A stretch of DNA of 60,951 nucleotides from Lachnospiraceae bacterium. GTDB lineage: Bacteria > Bacillota > Clostridia > Lachnospirales > Lachnospiraceae. Below the pieces are notes generated by a model that was not told the origin of the DNA, made no database searches, and saw only the letters and a program-made list of their open reading frames with translations. Below are positions 56,247 through 60,951 of this stretch, piece after piece; within the stretch, counting starts at the first letter, position 1; each line of letters begins with the position of its first letter. The DNA lies in assembly GCA_015057025.1 (NCBI GenBank), contig SVFD01000011.1, positions 1-60,951 on the forward strand. The letters are read 5' to 3'. The translations under genes were made by a program, and so were the position numbers.

Positions 56247-56957
56247 TTATATAGTAGTCTTATGTACTTCTCTATCGATAACAAACATTGCCACGACTCT
56301 CTTGTATTTATCACTTGACAAAAATGTTTGTATATCTTTGTATTCATATGCGGTATCCCGGTTGCCGTATACATTATATACACGAACTTTGTCACTTAAC
56401 TTCTCTACAGATACATAATGTGCACCGCATCCCTTGGAGGAAACCCACCAATACATCAGAATTGCAACCTGATTCTCTTGTATGCAGGCATCCCAATCCT
56501 TTTTCCCGGAATAAAACTTCCAGCTCAAATTCTGTTCCGTCAAAAACCGTTTCACGCTTGTGGGATTGATACCAAATCTGGCATTAAATACAAGTCCCTT
56601 TCGCTCATAGAAATCTACGATTTCTTCCATCTGCGGTTTACGTCCCACCATACTTAATACATTGAAAGTAGCAATGGCTCCGCAACCGCTGTGGGCAAAA
56701 TCACAGCTACCGATACGCATGTCCTTCAAATCCCCTACAGACTGGCCGTTTAGCGGAAATTTCAGACCTTTTGCCAGGTTAATTGCACGGTTCTTTGTGG
56801 CTTTCTTTTTTATCGAAAAATATGGTAAACGTACCAAATTCAACGCCGCAAAACACCCATAGCCTACCAAATTCACAAAACCTTTTAAAAAAATATTCGG
56901 TTTGCTTTCTTTTGTATTCTTTTGTCTTTTATTGTTAGAATTTGTATTTTCCATCAA
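56247..56957 (-). CDS. C39-like cysteine peptidase-like protein
   Basis: 236 residues. After a membrane-like N-terminal region (FLKGFVNLVGYGCFAALNLV) comes DFAHSGCGAIATFNVLSMVG, the typical catalytic-Cys segment of C39-type folds; GAHYVSVEKL holds the likely catalytic His and RVYNVYGNRD the acidic/Asn part. Transcribed toward the YegP-like gene. No bacteriocin or transporter is nearby, so a role in peptide maturation is not supported. Confidence 0.65.
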   Translation of the reverse strand: MMENTNSNNKRQKNTKESKPNIFLKGFVNLVGYGCFAALNLVRLPYFSIKKKATKNRAINLAKGLKFPLNGQSVGDLKDMRIGSCDFAHSGCGAIATFNVLSMVGRKPQMEEIVDFYERKGLVFNARFGINPTSVKRFLTEQNLSWKFYSGKKDWDACIQENQVAILMYWWVSSKGCGAHYVSVEKLSDKVRVYNVYGNRDTAYEYKDIQTFLSSDKYKRVVAMFVIDREVHKTTI

Positions 56958-57115
56958 TTATATTTTATTACATTTATTGGAATATGCAAGTAATATTTAT
57001 AAAATAATAAAAATTATATATGTCATATTTTTTCATTTACTCTTAAGTTACTTCTACGTTTTTCCGATACTATTTATAGTGATTTTTCTGTATAAAAAAC
57101 ATGGAGGTTAATTTT

Positions 57116-57808
57116 ATGAAAAAACTTATTGCTGAATTTATCGGCACAGCAGTTCTTGTTACCTTAGGTTGCGGTACCGCAATGTTAGTAGGCTGTAATG
57201 CAGCTCAGGGCTGTGGTTACATTTTAACCGCATTGGCATTCGGTCTTGTAATTGTAGGCATGGCATACTGCGTAGGCAATATTTCAGGTTGCCACATCAA
57301 CCCCGCGGTTTCATTAGGTGTTCTTATGAGCAAGGGAATGAGTGTAAAAGAGTTCTTTGGCTATGTATGCGCACAGTGCTTAGGTGCTTTAGCAGGTGCA
57401 GGAATTCTTGCTGCAATCTTTGGTCTTGGCGGCGTTACCGATATGACAGGCGGCTTTGGCTCTAACGGCCTTGCCGGTGTAAACGGAAGCATTGTTGCAG
57501 GTTTATTGGTAGAAGTTGTTTTAACTTTTATCTTTGTAATGACAATTCTCGGTGTAACAAGCAAAAAAGCCGGACATGGCTCTTTTGGCGGACTGATTAT
57601 CGGTTTGACACTTGTTCTTGTACATATCCTCGGCATCGGTTTAACAGGTACATCCGTTAACCCTGCAAGAAGCCTTGGACCTGCCATCGTAGCAGCAATC
57701 GCAGGAAATACAGCTCCCATCGCTTGCGTTTGGGTATTTATTGTAGGACCTTTCATTGGTGCAGCTTTAGCAGCTTTAGTTTATAACTTCTTAGAGAAAG
57801 AGAAATAA
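57116..57808 (+). CDS. aqpZ: aquaporin (MIP family)
   Basis: 230 residues from the ATG at 57116 with GGAGG eight bases upstream. Six membrane segments and both NPA motifs: INPAVSLG and VNPARSLGPA. The selectivity residues near the second NPA look water-type (no glycerol-facilitator insert). It has its own terminator at 57828-57872. Confidence 0.93.
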   Translation: MKKLIAEFIGTAVLVTLGCGTAMLVGCNAAQGCGYILTALAFGLVIVGMAYCVGNISGCHINPAVSLGVLMSKGMSVKEFFGYVCAQCLGALAGAGILAAIFGLGGVTDMTGGFGSNGLAGVNGSIVAGLLVEVVLTFIFVMTILGVTSKKAGHGSFGGLIIGLTLVLVHILGIGLTGTSVNPARSLGPAIVAAIAGNTAPIACVWVFIVGPFIGAALAALVYNFLEKEK

Positions 57809-57827
57809 GATTTTAATATAAGTATAA

Positions 57828-57872
57828 AAAAAGAAATTCGTCTTATGAAACATAAGGCGAATTTCTTTTTAT
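57828..57872. terminator. bidirectional terminator
   Basis: AAAGAAATTCG-CTTATG and CATAAG-CGAATTTCTTT pair over about 17 bp, between the convergent aqpZ and the gene at 57900. Confidence 0.85.
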
Positions 57873-57899
57873 CCAAAATGATATGATTTTAAATTTTTC

Positions 57900-58298
57900 T
57901 TAAATGTCTACTTCCTCTTTAATCCAAGCAACAGCCTCATCTACGGTTGCAAAGTGGCCCTCCGGAATACCCGTCTGTGAACGTTCCGTATTCTTCTTTG
58001 CCTGAACTTTAAGCATAATAGATGTTCCTTCTGCAAAACCAAATGCCTTACAACCGGCATCTACAAATTTCTTAGTCATTTCAACCAAAATACCGCCTTC
58101 CTCAGGTGATACCGGTGCCATCTGCGAACAATCCGCAATATAAGCCCAACCACGATATTTCCATGCTTTTGCCTCTTCTAAAACGGTTTCTGTAAGCCAT
58201 TTTAACTCATCTGCATTGGTCTTACCTTTACCTGCTGATACAATAATCCTTCTGCCATTTACTACTTCTACTGACTGTGCCCCATTCTGTTTCGCCAT
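57900..58298 (-). CDS. STAS/SpoIIAA-like protein, unknown
   Basis: 132 residues. The pattern of a central GWAYIADCSQMAPVSPEEGG segment and the end WIKEEVDI resembles SpoIIAA-like STAS proteins of unknown role; the similarity is weak. No signal or membrane segment. A lone gene. Confidence 0.5.
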   Translation of the reverse strand: MAKQNGAQSVEVVNGRRIIVSAGKGKTNADELKWLTETVLEEAKAWKYRGWAYIADCSQMAPVSPEEGGILVEMTKKFVDAGCKAFGFAEGTSIMLKVQAKKNTERSQTGIPEGHFATVDEAVAWIKEEVDI

Positions 58299-58470
58299 AC
58301 CTTGTCTCTCCTTTGTTTTTATTCTTGCGAGTCAATTATTGTTATCTTGCAATTCCCTCATTTTGCAAGAATTGACTGACAATTTACATTTTTTATTTTA
58401 TGCCTAAAATAAGAGTATGTCAATGCAAATATGAGAACAACCCAGCTTTCATTACAAGTTATCAGTTTGC

Positions 58471-58827
58471 TTATTTCTCGCGCTCCTCAGCAAAAGCCTG
58501 CTTTAACTTTTTATGGTTTACGAAATTGGTAAACTCATAATATTCGCCCTCGGATTCGAAAGCCAGAAGTTGAATAAGCATATTGGCTTTCAAAACAAAA
58601 TTCTCCATTCTCTTAATTTCTAAGTATGCCACCCTGTCGCCTATGTTGTTCTTTAAATCAACCTCATAGATGTGAAGATATTCATCTTTTACAGTCAACA
58701 GAAGAACGCCAAACTTCTTTGTACGTTTTCCTTCCGGAAAGCTTGATACGGACGCGCAGGTTGCGGCCCCTCGACTATCACAATAACCCAGACTAATTAA
58801 ATCTTCTATTTTTCGAAACATTGCCAT
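58471..58827 (-). CDS. unknown 118-residue protein
   Basis: No family was recognised. The middle (GVLLLTVKDEYLHIYEVDLK) alternates like beta strands and the end is a charged helix. AGGAGGGG lies just before the ATG. No membrane segment. Confidence 0.65.
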   Translation of the reverse strand: MAMFRKIEDLISLGYCDSRGAATCASVSSFPEGKRTKKFGVLLLTVKDEYLHIYEVDLKNNIGDRVAYLEIKRMENFVLKANMLIQLLAFESEGEYYEFTNFVNHKKLKQAFAEEREK

Positions 58828-58921
58828 TATATGCCCCTCCTTACATTTTATACACTAATTTATCTCAACTGCCACGCTATCTGTATCATTAGTTTCTGCC
58901 GGAATTTCTTACCTCAATTTC

Positions 58922-59416
58922 TTACTTTAATTTCTCACAAAATTCCGCAATCAAGGCATCATCCGCTTCTTTCACCTTATCCTTCGGATCCACAAGAATC
59001 AGTTCTGCAACAAAATCATTAATGCCTAAATATTCTTTTAACTTCTTAAGTGCCTTGTCCGCACCGCCACCGCTGAAACAAGTAAATACCGCGATTTGCA
59101 TCTTTTTTACCGCAGGATTCTCATTGATAAAAGTTCTGATGGGTGGCGTAAAAGTGCTTGCCCAAACCGGAGTACCAAAGATGATTCTGTCGTATTGCGC
59201 AGCATCAAATTCGTAGGACTGTAATGTAGGTGTCTCTGCCATTACAGCACTTTTACCGCCCCAGAAAAACTTCTTAAAACCTTTATTAGGATAAGACTTC
59301 TCGGGTTCAATACGAATTACATCCACCTCGCAGGATGTTTTTAAAAGTTCTGAAATTTTATCTGCGGTGTATTTTGTATTGCCCTCTAATGAGTAATATA
59401 CGATTGCTGTTTTCAT
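58922..59416 (-). CDS. flavodoxin
   Basis: 164 residues. YYSLEGNTKYTADKI is the FMN phosphate loop near residue 8; IIFGTPVWASTFTPPIRTF and FTCFSGGGADKAL hold the ring-binding loops. A small electron carrier. AAGGAG precedes the ATG. Confidence 0.9.
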   Translation of the reverse strand: MKTAIVYYSLEGNTKYTADKISELLKTSCEVDVIRIEPEKSYPNKGFKKFFWGGKSAVMAETPTLQSYEFDAAQYDRIIFGTPVWASTFTPPIRTFINENPAVKKMQIAVFTCFSGGGADKALKKLKEYLGINDFVAELILVDPKDKVKEADDALIAEFCEKLK

Positions 59417-59516
59417 TTCTTTGTTCTCCTTTATTTTTATAAATGTAAAACTATTTTAATCATAATGGTTGAGGCAAGGGATGTCAAATAGATGCAACAA
59501 TATTGTCAAAATAAAA

Positions 59517-59537
59517 AGGAACTCAGAATGAGTTCCT
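59517..59537 (-). terminator. hairpin with T run, minus strand
   Basis: AGGAACTCA and TGAGTTCCT surround a three-base loop, followed by T5 on the minus strand. It lies upstream of flavodoxin, so it must end another transcript from the right; which one is unclear. Confidence 0.6.
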
Positions 59538-59655
59538 GTATGTCCACCTTCACGGTCTGATTTTGCTTATTTAGAAACTTTATTGTTACGGTTTTTGCCG
59601 TTTTTTGACGAGTATTTGCGGTATTTTACCTATTATTTAGCCTTTTTCCGGGGAA

Positions 59656-59823
59656 ATGTATCGGATTCGTATCACGGTTTTGAAGAAGCCCTACGTGTAT
59701 CACGGCTTGTTTGAGGGTAGGTGGTCGAACAAGAAGCATGTGATAAAGCATCCTTACAGAAATGATACTCTCTTTAACAAAATGAAACACACTGTGTTCC
59801 ATTTTAAAAACCATTTCCCATAA
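59656..59823 (+). CDS. possible small ORF, 55 residues
   Basis: An ATG at 59656 with CCGGGGAA just ahead opens a basic, aromatic-rich ORF (MYRIRITVLKKPYVYHG at the start). It may be a degraded gene. A 67-codon frame on the other strand overlaps it; neither could be assigned a family. Otherwise 59540-59950 holds only terminators. Confidence 0.2.
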   Translation: MYRIRITVLKKPYVYHGLFEGRWSNKKHVIKHPYRNDTLFNKMKHTVFHFKNHFP

Positions 59824-59834
59824 AATCAAAAACG

Positions 59835-59873
59835 ACCCAACGTGGTCCGCATCGTTGAGAGGCGTGTTGGGTT
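59835..59873 (-). terminator. terminator after the DUF3800 gene
   Basis: ACCCAAC and GTTGGGT surround a ~22-base loop, followed by T5 on the minus strand. Confidence 0.6.
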
Positions 59874-59950
59874 CTGTTAATCATATTATATTCTATCTCG
59901 CGAGAAAAGCAACTGTTTTATTCCTCGCTATTTTTATTGCTACACTGTGT

Positions 59951-60631
59951 CTATCGATCGATATCCTGCCGATTTACAATTTTCAAATAGTTTCTCTTTA
60001 AATCATTAACAGAACCAAAGAATTTCTGCTCTGATTTAGAAAAAATATGGTTCTCAATTTTTAATTTCAACAATTCAAATGTACATATCATATCTGCCAC
60101 TTGAAACAATCTATAATCCGATGGTTTCACTTTTCGAAACTCTACACGAGGCAAAAAAGCATTAAACAACGTCGACAATATCTTGTTCAACTCCACCTGC
60201 CCATTATCATAGTATATTTTAACCAAATCAAATGAAAGCAAAAAGTCATAGTGCTCCCTTATAAAAATAGATATTTGCTTTGAAAGTTTTCCTGTCGCCT
60301 CAACTATATCTTCGATATGTTTTTTCTCAATGTAGAAAGATTTGTATTTTACACCACTCTGTCGCATAAATGTAACCATCTTATTAAATATCTTTCTACG
60401 TTCTAAATAATCCATTTCTGAGTAATCTTCCTCTTTGCGAATAATAGGTCCCGTATGTATACAGTGATTTTCCAATCCCAGATTTGATAACTCTCTTTCC
60501 AAATATTCCATTGGCTCTTGAATAGATACATCCTGCTCATGAAATACCATTGTAACTATATACCACGGAGAATGATAATCATATTCCCCTAAGTCACCGG
60601 ATTCATCTATAAAAATACTTAATTCCTTCAT
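59951..60631 (-). CDS. DUF3800 family protein
   Basis: 226 residues with the DUF3800 N-terminal motif FIDESGDLGEYDY (acidic D9, E10, D13) and the C-terminal FQVADMICTFELLKLK segment. The clustered acidic residues suggest a metal-dependent nuclease-like site, which is inference. GGGG five bases before the ATG is the ribosome binding site. An array of hairpins lies just upstream (60660-60760), a known association for DUF3800 genes. Confidence 0.9.
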   Translation of the reverse strand: MKELSIFIDESGDLGEYDYHSPWYIVTMVFHEQDVSIQEPMEYLERELSNLGLENHCIHTGPIIRKEEDYSEMDYLERRKIFNKMVTFMRQSGVKYKSFYIEKKHIEDIVEATGKLSKQISIFIREHYDFLLSFDLVKIYYDNGQVELNKILSTLFNAFLPRVEFRKVKPSDYRLFQVADMICTFELLKLKIENHIFSKSEQKFFGSVNDLKRNYLKIVNRQDIDR

Positions 60632-60659
60632 CGAACCCCTTCTTACTTGTTTTTTAGTA

Positions 60660-60760
60660 TAAAAAATGGCGGGTATTCACCCGCCAATGATGGGGAACCT
60701 CCCCATCTGCTGATGGACCCGGATCTTTCGACCAGCCCAAACTGTAACACATTACAGTTT
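60660..60760 (-). ncRNA. candidate DUF3800-type RNA motif
   Basis: Read on the minus strand in order: CTGTAA/TTACAG (60741-60756), a GGGCTGG...CCGGGTCC part (60710-60735), GATGGGG/CCCCATC (60688-60706) and GGCGGGT/ACCCGCC (60667-60684). The last hairpin is followed by a T6 run, so it could terminate most transcripts 35 bases before the DUF3800 start. Rfam contains several DUF3800 RNA motifs found upstream of such genes; membership here is inferred from position and structure. Confidence 0.6.
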
Positions 60761-60845
60761 TATTCTATGTATAGCGTATCATCTTTATACATTTTTTTCA
60801 AGGCGAACTTCTACTCCATTTGCATTTTTGAGAGAAGAAAACTTG

Positions 60846-60951
60846 TTATGCAAACATCCTGTGTTCTTCCTTTTCATTGTCCAAATCATCATGTAATAAT
60901 AGTCTTAAAAATGGCGACGTGTCACCATTTTTATCTACTTCATCCAGCAAG
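60846..60951 (-). CDS. partial gene, C-terminus only
   Basis: An open frame enters from the right edge and stops at TAA (60846-60848). The last 34 residues are acidic and charged (LLDEVDKNGDTSPFLRLLLH, then a DEHRMFA-like end). No family could be recognised from so little. Confidence 0.4.
   Translation of the reverse strand, partial: LLDEVDKNGDTSPFLRLLLHDDLDNEKEEHRMFA

Noticed and set aside
59626-59829. 67-codon minus-strand ORF
   Set aside because: TTG start without a ribosome binding site, no protein-like pattern; overlaps the terminator region.

Overview
The window looks like a chromosomal segment of a strictly anaerobic, low-GC Clostridia, most likely Lachnospiraceae. The evidence is a complete S10-spc-alpha ribosomal cluster in Gram-positive order, a zinc-type S14, an adenylate kinase with a four-cysteine lid, a KOW-domain protein between map and infA, a full [FeFe]-hydrogenase maturation set (hydE, hydF, hydG), an EFR1-type flavodoxin/ferredoxin fusion, and GGAGG-type ribosome binding sites throughout. 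Almost everything is on the minus strand. No tRNA, rRNA, CRISPR array or intact transposon was seen.

Layout. 1-1340: a partial deaminase-like gene, an EFR1 ferredoxin, then an unexplained segment with a 10-bp inverted repeat 118 bp apart, a terminator and a 30-codon ORF. 1342-7193: an accessory island with a tightly packed operon (helix-turn-helix protein, single-chain restriction-modification-specificity enzyme, unknown protein with a C-terminal membrane segment, GNAT acetyltransferase), a probable relaxase remnant and one unknown small gene. 7297-8336: rpsI and rplM with a leader and a consensus promoter. 8428-8760: a type I toxin-antitoxin-like locus (29-residue holin-like peptide with a convergent antisense RNA), then a broken small membrane-protein ORF. 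9263-13604: truA, ecfT, ecfA2, ecfA1 and a TraX-family gene. 13694-14743: a lone pilT. 14967-32132: the ribosomal cluster, transcribed leftwards from a good promoter at 32104-32132, with a second promoter before rpmJ (18609-18637) and three structured non-coding stretches (rpsJ leader, the rpsH-rplF spacer, the rpmJ-rpsM spacer).

32319-60951: DUF4190 paralogues, a methyltransferase, DUF2752 and GNAT genes, the hydF-hydG-hydE-thiN-radical SAM run headed by an 807-residue fusion (rubredoxin-like knuckle, long acidic repeats, glutamate-synthase-like barrel), MATE exporter, MscL with a zinc ribbon, YbaK-type deacylase, metallo-beta-lactamase, YitT, methyltransferase, M20 amidohydrolase, thioredoxin, a flotillin between two lipoprotein genes, YegP-like and C39-like proteins, aquaporin, flavodoxin, and finally a DUF3800 gene preceded by an array of four hairpins, with the 3' end of another gene at the right edge.

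How the parts fit. The core is translation, transcription (rpoA), secretion (secY) and vitamin uptake (ECF module). The Hyd block supports hydrogen metabolism, although no hydrogenase structural gene is in the window. The candidate unusual systems are the restriction operon with its membrane-anchored partner, the toxin locus with a sequence shared by both transcripts, the DUF3800 gene with its upstream RNA, the orphan inverted-repeat element near 1.1 kb, and the rubredoxin/acidic-repeat/barrel fusion.
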